Positions 10,692 to 22,996 of a DNA stretch of 64,000 nucleotides are shown piece after piece. The notes beneath the pieces were generated by a model. It saw only the letters and a list, made by a program, of their open reading frames with translations. It had not been told where the DNA came from and made no database searches. Within the stretch, counting starts at the first letter, position 1; the number at the start of each line of letters is the position of its first letter. Origin of the DNA: Turnera subulata (lineage: Eukaryota; Streptophyta; Magnoliopsida; Malpighiales; Passifloraceae); the NCBI GenBank assembly GCA_028386065.3, contig JAKUCV010007354.1, forward strand, positions 1 through 64,000, in the 5' to 3' direction. The position numbers and the translations under genes were made by a program.

Positions 10692-13600
10692 TCAGCACTC
10701 AATCCTAACAGCACCACTGGTAGATGAAATGAACCTGGGCTTCTTAACTACTTGCTGCAAGCACTGGACGATGTCTCCAATTCTGAAATCATGATAATCA
10801 CCCATCACGAGTCCACATTCATTTCCTTTTGATACTGACTCCACATCCTGCTTCTCGCGTTTAAGAGATGTGCAAGATCCTTCGAAAACAACTTCTCCAC
10901 TTCGCAGGAGTCTCATGGTGCAAGATTTGTTGACATGACCATCTATCACACGGCAACCAGCAATCTTCACATCGCCTCCTGCAGCCTTGCTCCTCCCTTT
11001 AAGCTCAAAGATGCCTAGCACTTCAGCCTCTCCTGCTACTTGAGTCTCAAAAGTCCCGGGGGCCTTCTCTACTATCAAATTGCCAACTTCTTCCAGAAGG
11101 TGATAAATCACACGATGCTGCAGTATCTGCAAACAACCAAGAAATGAACAATTATGAATTCTCAAAAGATTCTAGGTTACAGAATCATTTGAAATGGTCC
11201 TGACAGCCCAACACAAAGTTCTTATGACAATCTGAGATGCAAGATCCGCATACCTTTATGCCAGCTTGAGTTGCAGCCAAGCTAACAGAACTAGGGGGGC
11301 TCTTTACATTGAATCCAACTATGTAGGCTCCACAAGCTTGTGCTAAGTCAACATCAGAATGGGAAATAGGCCCAACACCAACATGAACTACATTTACGAA
11401 GACCTGGTGTCAAAATAAAAGGACATAGCTATCAGAAAGAGTTTAGAATAACACTGACTTTAAAGAGAAAACTAAGTGATACTTTATGAACAACAAAAGC
11501 GGGAATGACCAAGAGCATTGTATTGCCTAGTGGATTCAAACAGAACCAGGAAGCAAGGATAAGTGTCCTACCAGTTAGAAGGCTACAGCCAACACAATAC
11601 CAAACCAACAAGCTCAATAGTTACTTGAAAGACTATATAGTAACTAATGATAATGGCATAGCCAAAAAGAACAAAGAAAAGAGAGTGCAGAGGAAAAAAG
11701 GGACCGATGCTAAGCATCAAGTAGGGCACAAGGCCATGGCCATGTTCCAAGTTTTTGGCATACCTGAGAGCTGTTTAAAGACCTCAATGCATCCGTAACA
11801 GCCTGTACGGTTCCCTGGACATCTGCTTTCACAACTATCGGCATTTCGCACCTCTTAGGCAAAGACAGATCTTCTTCTTCCTCTGTAGTTTCTGTCCTTC
11901 CCTCCATGATCTGCCTAAGCCTGTCTTTTTCATATTTCCTTTTCCTCCCTGCACTAAGCATTCTAGCACGGTCCTCAGATTCCACAACAATAATATCATC
12001 ACCAGCCATAGGCAGCCCTTTCAACCCTTCAATCACGACTGGCATAGCAGGCCTTGCCTGCTCTGCCAACTTCCCAGCCATATCCCTGATAGCCCTTATT
12101 CTGCCCCATTCAGAGCCCACAACCACATACTGCCCGCAAAGCAGAGTCCCTGCCTTCACTATTGCCGTAGCCAGCGGACCCTTTCCCTTGTCAAGTTTAG
12201 CCTCTACAACATAAGCCTGAGCAGGACCATCAACACGAGCTTTTAATTCCATCATATCTGCCTGAAGAAGTAAAGCCTCCTCCAAGAGATCCAATCCACT
12301 TTGCTTAATAGCTGAAACTTCAACAACTTGAATATCCCCACCCATCTCCTCCAACACCAAGCCCTCTGATGCAAGCTGGATTTTAACTCTCTCAGGATTG
12401 GCATCTGGTTTGTCACATTTGTTAATTGCAACCACAATTGGTACTTTGGCTGCTTGTGCATGAGCCACAGCTTCAAGAGTTTGTGGCATCACACCATCAT
12501 CAGCAGCTACAACAAGAACAACTATATCTGTGACTGCTGCACCTCTAGCCCGCATTGCACTAAATGCAGCATGGCCCGGAGTGTCAAGGAATGTAATTGA
12601 AGCCCCTGAAGGCATGCTAACCACAAAAGCACCTAGATGCTGAGTTATGCCTCCAGCTTCCTTGGCTGCTACTGACGTTTGTCGCAGAGCATCCAAAAGA
12701 GAAGTTTTACCATGGTCAACATGGCCCATGACTGTCACAACTGGAGGCCGGGGAACAATTTTGGCACCTTCAGCGGAGTGTTGCCTCCTAACATTGACGC
12801 CAACCTCCTGCAAAATTGGTATGAAGAAGGGCTCACTGCCACAAACATCTCAAGCTTGCACTTCATAAAGCCAACTCAAAATATAATAGGGGAAACAGCA
12901 TGGAGAAATAAGAAAGGAATTAAGCATGTATCATTATACTCATCACAGGATGCAATCATCTTCAAACAGTGCCCGACTGCCTACCCAATGAACAATTCGT
13001 GTCAAGTACTCAAATAGTGCATATATAACACCTACATGGATTAAGTAATAAAAATAAACTTTCTTTTCTTTGCATATACATGAGAATGAATAATCCTCCA
13101 TTAATTGAGATCATAACTCTTCATGATTCGGAAGTTTATAGAACAATTCACGACACGAAGAGGGGGGAAATACCATTGCAACCAATTCCGCAACATCGAT
13201 GCTGAGCAGGTCAAATTCTGAGCCAATCTTTTCCCCAACATTAACAAGAATATCCTGCACAGTGGCAATTGACTCACCAGTGCGTTTGGCAAGCTCAACA
13301 ACAGTCATGCCTTCGAATATGTCAATTGTTTTATCTTGCAAAGTCTTGTTAGCTCTTTTCAGTTTAGGAGGCACATATGGAGCTTCAACGGGAGGCTGGG
13401 TTTTGTCTGTGTCTCTCTTCTTGAATTTCCCCTTCTTTTCAGGCCTCCTCTTCAAACCAACAACCTCATCATTGGTTCTTCTTTTAGCCAATAGTTCTAG
13501 GGTGGAATGGAAACACCTAAGCAAGATAAATGAAAACTTTAGGACTTAGCATTAAAGTCCTACACCTATTCTTTAAAAAAAGTGAAGCGAAAAGGGAAAA

Positions 13601-14496
13601 CATACAACAAGCAAATGCTAACTGACTAGAAAGCAGAAAATGAAGATAATTTTTGGCACTAGATATTTAATTCAACTATAATTTTCTTGCATCTTTCATC
13701 ATGATAGATTTAATTTGACCACAAGTGCAACAAAGGCACAGTAAGGACCATGCTATGGCAAGGCTTTACAACATAAGTTGACCATTCTGACAAATGCTCT
13801 TCCTCCAATAGATAAGGTGAGCTTGGCCGACAGAAAAAATGCAAAAACAAATCGAAATAATTTCTAGCATCAATGCGTTGTTCTTATAAGATATTCTATG
13901 CCACAGACAGCAGTATAAGAAGGCTAGGAGTAACAACAGGGCAAAACAAGCAAAAGACAGTAACTAAATCTGGAATTCAACTCATAATTGGATTACTCGG
14001 ATATTAACGAACCTTACAAAGGATGTCCGCGTACAGACAGCATGTCCATGAAGAGATGAACTGAAAGGAGACTCTGCCGCACAAAAGTTTAGAAGCATTA
14101 AATCCAAAAAACAAGTCCACAATTTCAGAAGTGCTATAGATTTGCTACACCTAGTAAAACCTAGGCAACAACCGCGGTAAAAAAAAAAAAGAAAGACAAA
14201 AACGCATTAAATTCCAATTTACCGGGTGTGGCTCTGCCCCAAGCGGAAACAGATTTCACAGCAACATCAAAATTGGTTTTGGAAGTTAACCCGGCAGCAT
14301 TTCCCAGTGATGTTGAGGCCAAAGCTCTGGTAAGACCAACATGAACACCCTACAGAACAAACTCAAAGTGGAACATTCTACACATAAGCAACAAGGAAAA
14401 AAAAAATTAAAAAATGACAGAAAGGTGAAAGGGTTTCATAAAAGAGCAAGTCATAGAAACAAATCTCACCTTTCTCCCAGCTAATCTCCAAGCCAT
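10692..14496 (-). CDS. Organellar (mitochondrial-type) translation initiation factor IF-2
   Basis: Seven coding exons on the minus strand: 14470-14496, 14223-14349, 14013-14073, 13174-13516, 11764-12807, 11254-11403 and 10692-11126, giving 728 residues. This GTPase brings initiator fMet-tRNA to the small ribosomal subunit of an organelle. An IF-2 N-terminal domain lies at about 120-186. The G domain shows G1 GHVDHGKT (214-221), G3 DTPGH (261-265) and G4 NKCDKPD (315-321), followed by the beta-barrel and C-terminal fMet-tRNA-binding domains. The first 70 residues are rich in Ser, Arg and Ala and poor in acids, as expected of a targeting presequence; the opening MAWR...GRK resembles mitochondrial IF-2 of other plants as I remember them. 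The first coding exon is only 27 nt; it was placed because it supplies the ATG and the right phase. The exon chain is consistent in phase throughout. Plastid IF-2 is usually longer. Confidence 0.94.
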
Positions 14497-16897
14497 TCAC
14501 AAGCCTCTCAAACTCTACCGAAACCCAATAGACGAAGAATCAGCACAAACTTGAATCCAAACTCATCGAATTTTCTAAGACCTGATTAGCCGAAGCATTC
14601 AAATATCAGTACTTTGGCCTATTCTTTTTTCCAAAAAAGCACACATCTTTAGTCTTCTTCGCAGTTTACATTAAAGACATGTAAGAACGAACATAATGAG
14701 ATGAAGCAAAAGTATTTTGGTTATTCAAAAATGAAAACCCAGAAAACGAAATAGAAAACGGGTTAAAAAGTTTACCAACATTTAAGAATCCGACAATGAG
14801 AGGAAGCAACTCGTGGGTTTATCGGCTTTCGGGTTACTAGCTCTCTCTCTCTCTGCTTTTGAGGTTTTAGAGCTACAGTTGGGCCGGGAGTCGTACGGTA
14901 ATTACGGGCGGTCGAGGTGTTGTTCTACAAAGGTTGTCTTCACACTTTGGTAAAATTATATTTTTGTTTTAGTTTAGAGTTTAGACTTTAGACTTATAGG
15001 CCCGAAACTCTTGGGTCAAGTAGATCTACCCGGGTTTGTGCGATAAAGCGAATTTTGGTTAGTTTTTGTTCCTCGTGTGGCTTACAAATAAAAAGTTGAT
15101 TTGTTTATAAAAAGAAAGGTTGCTTTTCTTCTCATTTTCAATAGAATAATCTTCTCTCTTTGTGGTGGAGCTTATGTTATTTTATTTCTCTGGCTCTCCA
15201 TTTTATGTTTGCGGTAAATTATTGATTTTGGTTTTTTAGAAAAAGTTAATATATTTCCGGAATTGTTTTGCTACATAATATGGTTAGTTAGCACCAAGGT
15301 TATCAAAACCGGACCGGTTCGTCCGGTTAACCCGGTTCAACCGCCTTTTCAGCAAAGTTCCGGTCCGGTTCACTGGAAAAAACCCCTGTTACACAACCGT
15401 TTTGAACCGGCCGGTTTTTACGGTTTTTAACGAACCGGCCGGTTTTTACCGGTTGAACCTCTTTTTTTCATTTAAAAGTTTTAAAAATGGTGAGAGTAAG
15501 ACTTAAACCCTTGACCTCCTAATAATATTTAAAGTCATTAACCAACTAAACTATTACGAATTAGTGTTATCTTTACATAAGTTTTAGTATATATTGAGAA
15601 TGATTCAATTTTGACCATAAAATTATTATAATGAATATATTTTGACTGTTTTCTTAAAAAATTAATATATTTTAATAAAACGGTTGAATCCCGGTTGAAC
15701 CCCGGTTTTTCTTGAACATCCCCTTCGCCGGTTCAATGGCCGGTCCGGTTTTCAAAACCTTGGTTAGCACTGTCGCTTTGTAAAGAAGGGGATGGATGTC
15801 GAATTTGGCAAGATTCTGGTGAAACTTGTTCAAGCTCACCGTTACAAGTAATGAACGTCAAACGAATGGAATCAATTATAGATAGCATTTTCTTACTAAC
15901 AAAAAAAAACAAAAGAAAATACTTAAATTTACAGACCCGAAGCCTCATGTGATTTTAAGGGGAGCCATCATTTCTACTAAAAAAATGATACATAAAGTTC
16001 AAAACAAAATCAAACTTTCTCCCATTACACAAATTAAATAATTTTGGACCAAGCCTGCAAGTTATGGATTCCACTAGGTAGAAGATATGCAGCAAATTTA
16101 TCTCCTTTTGCTTTTGCCTCATCTCTCATCAGCAAGTGACGCTTATCAAGTTTTGTTAGACGAAATTTTTTGTTAAACGTGGATGACTCAACTGATTTAT
16201 TACTCGAAATGATTTGTACACCTACACCATGGCAAATTTAAAAAGTAGGCAAACCCCCACCCACCCAAAGATTTTATCATATGGATCTTATCACTAAATG
16301 AGAGGATTGTCTCTTCGTGTTGATGAATTGTTTAACATCAGTTAATAATATCATGACCAGTTAAAGGTCGTCTTCGACATTATGGTATTTCATACACCAT
16401 GAACGGCAATTTCTGATATTGTACTTGTAAGGCAGCTGTCGATACTAATTACGAGCAGCAAGTAAAAGTTGATGCTATAAAAGATTTTATTTCCCTCCCC
16501 CATTACCATATCGATACCAGTCCCTCTTCAAGACAATCAACCTTTTAAAGATAGACCCGACGTATGGTATTGGCGTAAACATGTCAATGTCCCTCTGCTA
16601 GGCAAAAACCCGCATAAGAAAGCTTCAGGCTTCAGCCAGGAAATGTTGCGAGAGAAGAATATCATCAAAACATTTCAAAAGGTTTACTTTTATTATTGAA
16701 AAATGAATACTTTCACAAGTTCCGGATGATATAAGCAATAGGCCACTAACAGAGTTCACTAGGTTCATAAATAAAGGTATTCAGCAATCACGATAATTTA
16801 AAAGAATACACAACCAAACAAGTAAATCTGTAGATTCCAGGTCTACACAGACAGGGACATAAGATTATGCAAGGGCTCAACAATACAAACCATTTGA
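14497..16897. other. IF-2 promoter side and intergenic DNA before VHA-E 3' end
   Basis: The IF-2 leader and promoter (read on the minus strand) occupy roughly 14500-14950, including a short (CT)n at about 14839-14855. The 468-bp MITE at 15295-15762 is listed separately. The remaining AT-rich sequence to 16897, including the VHA-E 3' UTR, holds no gene I can support. Confidence 0.5.
15295..15762. mobile_element. hAT-type MITE with 8-bp target duplication
   Basis: The ends are inverted repeats of about 23 bp: CAAGGTTATCAAAACCGGAC on the left and its near-complement GTCCGGTTTTCAAAACCTTG on the right. Both subterminal regions are crowded with CCGGTT/AACCGG motifs. The element is flanked by GTTAGCAC at 15287-15294 and 15763-15770, an 8-bp target-site duplication as made by hAT transposases. 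It is AT-rich inside and codes for nothing, so it must rely on a transposase elsewhere. Confidence 0.9.
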
Positions 16898-19293
16898 TCA
16901 TGCAATAACTTGACCAAAGAGTCGCTTGCGAATCTGTAACAAGGAGCAAAGCTGGATTTAGGATTAACTGCGATTGAAATATTTGAGAAGCCGGACGGAA
17001 ATGTTAAACATCTTAGACAAGCTACCCCAAGAGTTGATTATTATAAGATGCAAATAATGATTTAGGCTGTAGGTCATTATAGAAAAGCAAATGATGCCAT
17101 TTGTGACCCAGATGACATGATGGAGAAAAACGAAAAGCAAATATCCCCCACAACTCTGCAACTGTGCCTGTGAAGGGGACACTGCTGACTTGGAAATTAT
17201 GATTACTATCAGCAGACACAATTCCATTGCTGATTTTGGCTAAATGTTTAAAGCATTGGGTACCAGCATCAATGACAACAAAAAGGAGAAAATGCTACTC
17301 AAAAGTAAATGTCTGGCATGTGCGTTGGTAAAATCAATAAGGTTCCAGTATATAAAAAAGGTTATGATGAAAACAAAATGAAAAAAAATAAAAATATATA
17401 AGTGGATATTACCGACCCAGATATCATGGACCAAGAACACAGATTGAAACAAAAATAAGAATATGATAAAAGGAACATACCTCAGGAAGTTTATTACGGA
17501 ATACAACTTCCAAACGTGCATCAAGGGTATTCTCAAACACAATCTTTCCATCTTGAGAAGCCAACACCACACCTCCAGAGCTGAATAATCAACATTTTGG
17601 TCAATATGCATTTCAATGCCAAATAATGATAGTTTAGAAGGTAAATAGGTTGACAAATTCCAATGATCATAAACACCATAGCTGCCACATAATCCTTATA
17701 CAAGGTTTGTTATAGAAATAAGCCATATAAAGGTTATTTCATGCAAGGTAGAAGAATTTCAAGATGCAAGAAGCACAGTTACCATGTGGCCACTATTTAG
17801 AAGCAGATGCAAACATAAGCAGCAATGATGGGATGATTTCATGCTTCTTTAAAAGAAGAACAATGAATTACCAGTAAGGACCATGGGCATTGTGATGGCT
17901 TGGAGCAGGTGGAAGATAGACATTTCTGTCAATAATGATTTGTGGTGCGTGAACATTCACTTTCTCAGCATATTCCTCCCCAGCAGATTCCAGGACAGAT
18001 TCCACCAAATGCTCATCCTCCTTACGGCAACGCAGTAAGACAGCAGGCTCCTTCAGTCTGAGCAAACTCTGCGGAAACAAGATCCAGAATACGCTTGTGT
18101 TAAACCATAAATACACAATGATAGCACTGCCATCAACAAGAAGCAACTCAGCGCACAAGCTATCATGGCGGTTTACACAATTTTGTATGACAATATACTC
18201 CCATATATCAACACTACTAATTTTCCTACAAGTGTTTACTATACGTGCATCTGAACACTATCCTGCAACTTCCTCCACATATCCTCTTCAGACTTTCATA
18301 AATTTGATTACTACATGGCGAAAAGGACCTTTAACAGACCAAAGGTATATTTAGATATAGCTTTATGGGAAAACCATATGCAGAATACAACTCTGCCAAT
18401 ATCGTACACAATGTGGACGCATCTGACATCAAACCAAGGCATCCAATCCAGTTTTCTTCACTCACCTGAACAATCAGATCTTTGAGGAGGTGTTTGTAAG
18501 AATGATTATGGATCAGATGGTGTTGGCCCACACTGAGAAGATCCTTCGCCGCCGCGTCCTTCATGGAGTTAACCACATCATCCTGCGCCTGAAGAACTTT
18601 GATTCGAGAAGCATTCAGCTGCATCGAGTACTCTCTGCCAAAACACCAATACAACACAACACATCAAAGACTTATCCCTACTTGTTACACACACTACTCA
18701 CTCTTATCCCCTCTCCAAACAACCGGGAAAAACTTAACACTCACTCTCATGAGAAAAATTATAGCACACGACTACTTAGAACCAAATGCGAATCAATTAA
18801 TCCACGGTAAAAACAGCTGGTACAGCAAAGTGAGACTCGAAATGACTACAATTACCAGACAAACAACAAAAATAATCCATGAAGAGGACGACTAATCAAA
18901 TCAACCACTGATTCAAACAGTCAAAAGCAACGGTAAGAACTCAGAAACAGTAAAAATGAAGATTATGGAGTTTACATTTTCTTCCGGATATCGACTTGCT
19001 TCTGTTTGCGCTCGTACTCCTGCCTGATCTTCTTCTTCTCGGCCTCTACAAGCTGCAGCTTCTCAATATTGAATTCCTGCCAACAATTTTCACCACACCC
19101 TCATCAGTCAAAATCAGTTACGTCGCTAACTGACTAACAGCGACTGACAGTCGATCGAGAGTGAGTAGATCGAGATTTAAGAAGCGCTTACTTCTTCGGC
19201 GGAGACTTGGATCTCGTTGGCCTTCTCCTCGGCTTCTTGCCGGATGAAGCGGACCATCTGCTGGATCTGCTTGGAGACATCTGCGTCGTTCAT
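16898..19293 (-). CDS. VHA-E: V-type H+-ATPase subunit E
   Basis: Six coding exons on the minus strand: 19192-19293, 18976-19076, 18466-18634, 17872-18068, 17481-17580 and 16898-16933, giving 234 residues, the family length. The subunit forms the peripheral stalk with subunit G and ties the V1 ATPase head to the membrane sector, pumping protons into vacuole and trans-Golgi compartments. Visible features are the start MNDADVSKQIQQM, a long charged helix rich in Glu, Lys and Gln (about 1-110), and the conserved C-terminal block with CSGGVVLASQDGKIV and the closing KRLFGQVIA. The Cys of CSGGV is split by an intron (phase 2), which supports the junction at 17872/17580. A minus-strand TATA box and a (TCC)n leader lie upstream. 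Confidence 0.97.
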
Positions 19294-19371
19294 CTTCGCT
19301 CCCCGGTGGTGATCAAACAACGGACGGATAAAGATCTGATACCGGTGAGGGGTGGTGGTTTTTGGAATCAC

Positions 19372-19400
19372 GGAGGAGGAGGAGGAGGAGGAGGAGGAGG
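19372..19400. repeat. (GGA)n microsatellite in VHA-E leader
   Basis: About nine and a half GGA units in a row; on the transcribed minus strand this is (TCC)n, located between the putative TATA box and the ATG. CT-rich leaders are common in highly expressed plant housekeeping genes. Confidence 0.9.
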
Positions 19401-19423
19401 TGTTATTGTCTGTTACTGTGGGG

Positions 19424-19431
19424 TTTATATA
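19424..19431 (-). promoter_or_regulatory. Putative TATA box of VHA-E
   Basis: TATATAAA on the minus strand, about 130 bp upstream of the VHA-E ATG. Transcription would start near 19395, so that the leader includes the (TCC)n tract. Confidence 0.5.
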
Positions 19432-19980
19432 TGTGTGTGGCTATGTGGAGATGCACGTTGGGTCTGGTTGGTGACGATGATGATTAATTGAGTCGAGTGA
19501 GACGAGTCGCGTTTTCGCGAGCGGTTTTGCTCCCTTTTTTTTTAATGTTTTCACCCGCTTGTTTCTTTTCTTTTGTTTGGTAAAAATTAAAATGGTAAGC
19601 GCAACCAAACCTTCGCTGTAATTTAATTTTCCTGTTGCCCTCTTTCTCGGAATAACAAATAGATGGTGCCGCGTGGCCAGGGCGGTAGGATGATGGGCAC
19701 TCAATGACGTGGATGATATTATAGGATACAAATATTTATCAACCAAACTCCGACAAAAAAAAAAATTCAACCAAACAACTTGAAAAAAATTATTAGCCTT
19801 AGTGATAAGAAATTTAGTATTCTTGCTCAATATTGAGAAGACAACCCTTCTAATAAGTTGGACAATATTTGATTCCAAATCAGTAGGTCCTCTAGATCTC
19901 ATCAGAAATAAAGAGATAAACCACGAATCAGAAATTCCACTTAAAATCGATTTTAAACGTGTAAAATTTTATTTTAGGAT
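19432..19980. other. Upstream flank of VHA-E
   Basis: No gene seen. It contains an oligo(A) micro-insertion at 19739-19776, listed separately, and AT-rich sequence leading to a SINE-like element. Confidence 0.5.
19739..19776 (+). repeat. Oligo(A) micro-insertion with 10-bp direct repeat
   Basis: TCAACCAAAC at 19739-19748 is repeated at 19767-19776. The insert between is TCCGAC followed by eleven A and a T (19749-19766). It matches the pattern of the other A-tailed micro-insertions in this window, though with the shortest flanking repeat. Confidence 0.6.
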
Positions 19981-20155
19981 GTTAATGTGGGCTTGGTCCA
20001 GCGATTTGGTTTCTCTTAAGCAAGGTTTCATGTTCGAATCCTCATATATGCAAAAAATCTCCATTGAGAGACTCACCCATAATAATCAGATGCACGATCC
20101 GGGTCGGATCCAGATTAGTAGGGTAAAGCTCCGAATGGGAAACAAAAAAAGCATG
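19978..20155 (+). mobile_element. tRNA-derived SINE-like element
   Basis: An A-box-like motif TGGTCCAGCGATTTGG (19994-20009) and a B-box-like GTTCGAATCC (20032-20041) have the spacing of an internal RNA polymerase III promoter. A non-tRNA body follows, with ACCC and GGGTCGGATCCAGATTAG motifs of the style seen in plant SINEs, ending near an A-rich tract (AAACAAAAAAAG). Boundaries are approximate and I found no clear target duplication. Confidence 0.55.
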
Positions 20156-20833
20156 TTTAAGCTTATGTATTATTACATATAACCATTCCTAATGTGTTCC
20201 ACATGTTTCATTTTATTTTATTGTAGACAGACTATTTTTTTTGAACATTAAAGAAAAGGAGTAATAAAATATTGAGAACATAATATCATTAATAAAATGT
20301 AAATTACAATTTAATTCCTAATTATTAGGCCACTCACAGTACATTTGCAACATCGTATTAACATGAATAAGCTGTTTAAGGATTGTACATCGAATTAAAT
20401 TATTCGGGCTTAGTCAAAATGCTTGTGAAAACATTAAATTATAATAATAGTTGTTACCTGCAGTAAAAAAGAAGTTCAGAGTTTTTTTTGGATACCAAGG
20501 ATGAAGCCCAGAGGCTAACAAAATACGCCACACAGGCCGTTACAACTCAAAATACAAAATCATGACCTATACAGAATTATAATGTAAGGAGATTTCCTGC
20601 ATATGCTAGAAGAGTATGCCTAGTCGACTATCGGACTAATCTCTTCCCGTGGCTCGATGCGTCACCCTTGTGAGGTGGGACCACTATCAATAGCACAATT
20701 TTTGTACACCCGCTTCCACCAGGACTCAGAACCTGGACCTTGGGGTTTAAGGGGAATGCAACACGCTTTACCACTGCAACCAATGCTAATTGATATCCCC
20801 CTGCATATCTAACTCCAGCTCTGTCAAAACATC
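20156..20833. other. Spacer and probable LINE 3' UTR
   Basis: AT-rich spacer to about 20470. The part from about 20480 (an 8-nt T run on the + strand) to 20833 may be the 3' end of the minus-strand LINE that follows. The minus frame 20628-20906 is open but overlaps the end of the RNase H frame and is not a recognised protein. Confidence 0.4.
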
Positions 20834-21818
20834 TTATGGTGGAGTTAAGAACTTCGTCACGCCTTTTGGATACTCGAAAGCAAGTTTGGCTAATTTGTCT
20901 GCACAATGATTGATATCCCGAATAATGTGCGACAGACTAACTTCCCATGGTCGAAGCAGCAAACCACGAATCTCCCGAGCCAAGGGAGGGAGAAATTCAT
21001 GGTCTTCTTCATCCGAAAGGATTAAGTCCAAAATAATCTGGGAATCCACTTCAGCCTCCACATGCCTGAAGCCATTATCCCATGCCAAATTCAAGATAAT
21101 AAATAGGCTCCAAAGTTCTGCTTGCACCACAGAGCAACTACCTATGTTATATACAAAACCACCAAGCCATTCCCCCAACTGACCTCTCAAAAGACCACCC
21201 GCCGTGGCTTGCTTGGTGAACTGGTTGACCGCCCCATCAGCATTAGCCTTTATACACCTAGCTGTTGGAGGGGCACCATTTAGGGGGGAGGTACTAGAAA
21301 ACCCTTGCATTATGTGAATTCAGAGGGTTAGACAAAAGAGCCCACCGGGCTTCTCTGGCTCTTGTGAAGATTATCCAATTTGGGTTCCTGATCACTTGAG
21401 GGTCCTCCTAAAAAATAGCACTGTTGCGCCATTGCTAAAGAAGGTGGCATGTATGTGCAAAGAGTCTAGGCCAATCCAAAAAGTCCTTACCTAGCTCCTT
21501 AAAGGACAGGTTAAGTTCCAGCCATGCAAGAATATTATTGGAGCAGAAACCAGGAAGTCTTACTCTATTTAGAATCTTCGGCCAAACTGCAGCAGCCAGG
21601 GGGCAATCCTTGAGTACATGCAGGACGGTTTCTACATCACGTTTGCATCTTGGGCACACATCATCATCCGTCGTTCTCCTTTTCTTCCTGAAGACGTTCG
21701 TTAGTAGCTTATCGTGTGCCACCAACCATAAGAAGCTTTTAACTCTCTGAAGACAGGTTAAGTTCCTGCCATCCTTATTGATACTAAAAGAAGTTCCGAG
21801 TTCCTTCAATAAGATCAT
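20834..21818 (-). mobile_element. Decayed L1-type LINE 3' part (zinc-binding RT tail plus RNase H)
   Basis: On the minus strand, 21818-21435 encodes a reverse-transcriptase zinc-binding region: a Cys-x2-Cys motif (CPRCKRDVET) followed by His and Cys in VLHVLKDCP. Then 21310-20834 encodes an RNase H-like domain: KANADGAV..., AELWSLFIILNLAWDNGF, and the acidic VEAEVDSQIILDLI. This order is the C terminus of plant L1-like ORF2. The two frames are separated by stops or a frameshift at about 21311-21434, and the reverse transcriptase itself is missing, so the copy is 5'-truncated and dead. Confidence 0.85.
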
Positions 21819-22996
21819 GAGCTAGATTCTACTTTGTATAAGAAACATGTAATATTAAAAGTGTCACGTCCCAATAAGTTTAAGTGTTGTTTGAAATTTA
21901 AATCTCCAAAGCCCAAATAAATTAGTTTTATAAGCGATTTAAACACACTAAAATAAGCAACTCTCTAATAACTAATAATATAAGGTCTTCCTTTTTGTTT
22001 CATGGAGGACTGTTCAATGTTTACCTTTTACCTATAATTTCATCAGGACAATTCATCAATTACTAGCACTTTGCAAAAAATATTTTCTTTTCTTGGTCCA
22101 CAATTCCCACATACTTCGTTGGGAGATATTTTTTTAATAGAAGGAGGGTAGTAAAAAGTAAAGACAACCACAAAAAAAAAAAAAAAAGATCGAACCAAGG
22201 AAGTAATAAATTTGTGCAACTTTATTTACAAAATCAAGCGATCACATATATCATGAGAATTCGGTGTCCTCAACAATATCATAACCAAAGTAATGATACT
22301 TGCAATAAGCAATCAATTCATCCTCTTCCTTCTTCTATTCTACTAGATTTTATCAAGCATAATCCATGTCATAACAAAGATTTCTGAACACAACTCGGTG
22401 CATTAACTGCATTTTGCTTTTCTTTTCTTTCATCTGAATTTTATTTTTATGCTTTAACAAAAAAAAAAATCAATAGTGAGGTTGACGATCTACGATAACG
22501 ATGGGGTGATGATGTGCCTGATGTTTCATAAGTTGGATCTGGTATATTTAACCCGAAAGCAAATCTGTTTAGTGTTTACATTCGGGTCAGGCCTGATTGA
22601 GGACAGATGACCGAGTTTGAGACGGCACATGGCACTGTCTTATTGGCCCAAATGTAAATCCCATTTAAAAAATTCACTCACTGAAATTCGAGGTTTTAAG
22701 CGAAAGTTTAAATTAAAATTTGAAAAACCTCCTTTAAATTCCTTAAAAACAATCCGCTACGTTTCTTGTATCCTGCAAAGTAACAGATCCGTTGCAAAAT
22801 CTCTGTCACAATCTTTACACCCTCTGCAATTGAGTCTTGGCTACGTTTTTTCGCTCCATAGACCAAACCAACCAACCAAAAACCTCCCTCCATTTTTATT
22901 TTTAATAAAAACCGAAACTCAGATCTCACTTCAACACCACCGCACCAGCAATTCCTCCCCAACCATAACCGCCGAATAAGAACAAGGAAGAAGAAA
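21819..22996. other. Intergenic region and promoter/leader of HPGT gene
   Basis: No gene recognised between the LINE and about 22600. The last 250 bp upstream of 22997 are pyrimidine- and C-rich, consistent with the promoter and leader of the galactosyltransferase gene. A perfect A tract at about 22171-22187 shows no flanking duplication. Confidence 0.45.

Noticed and set aside
20032..20042. A tRNA gene at the GTTCGAATCC motif
   Set aside because: The sequence cannot be folded into a full acceptor stem and anticodon arm by eye; it fits a tRNA-derived SINE head better.
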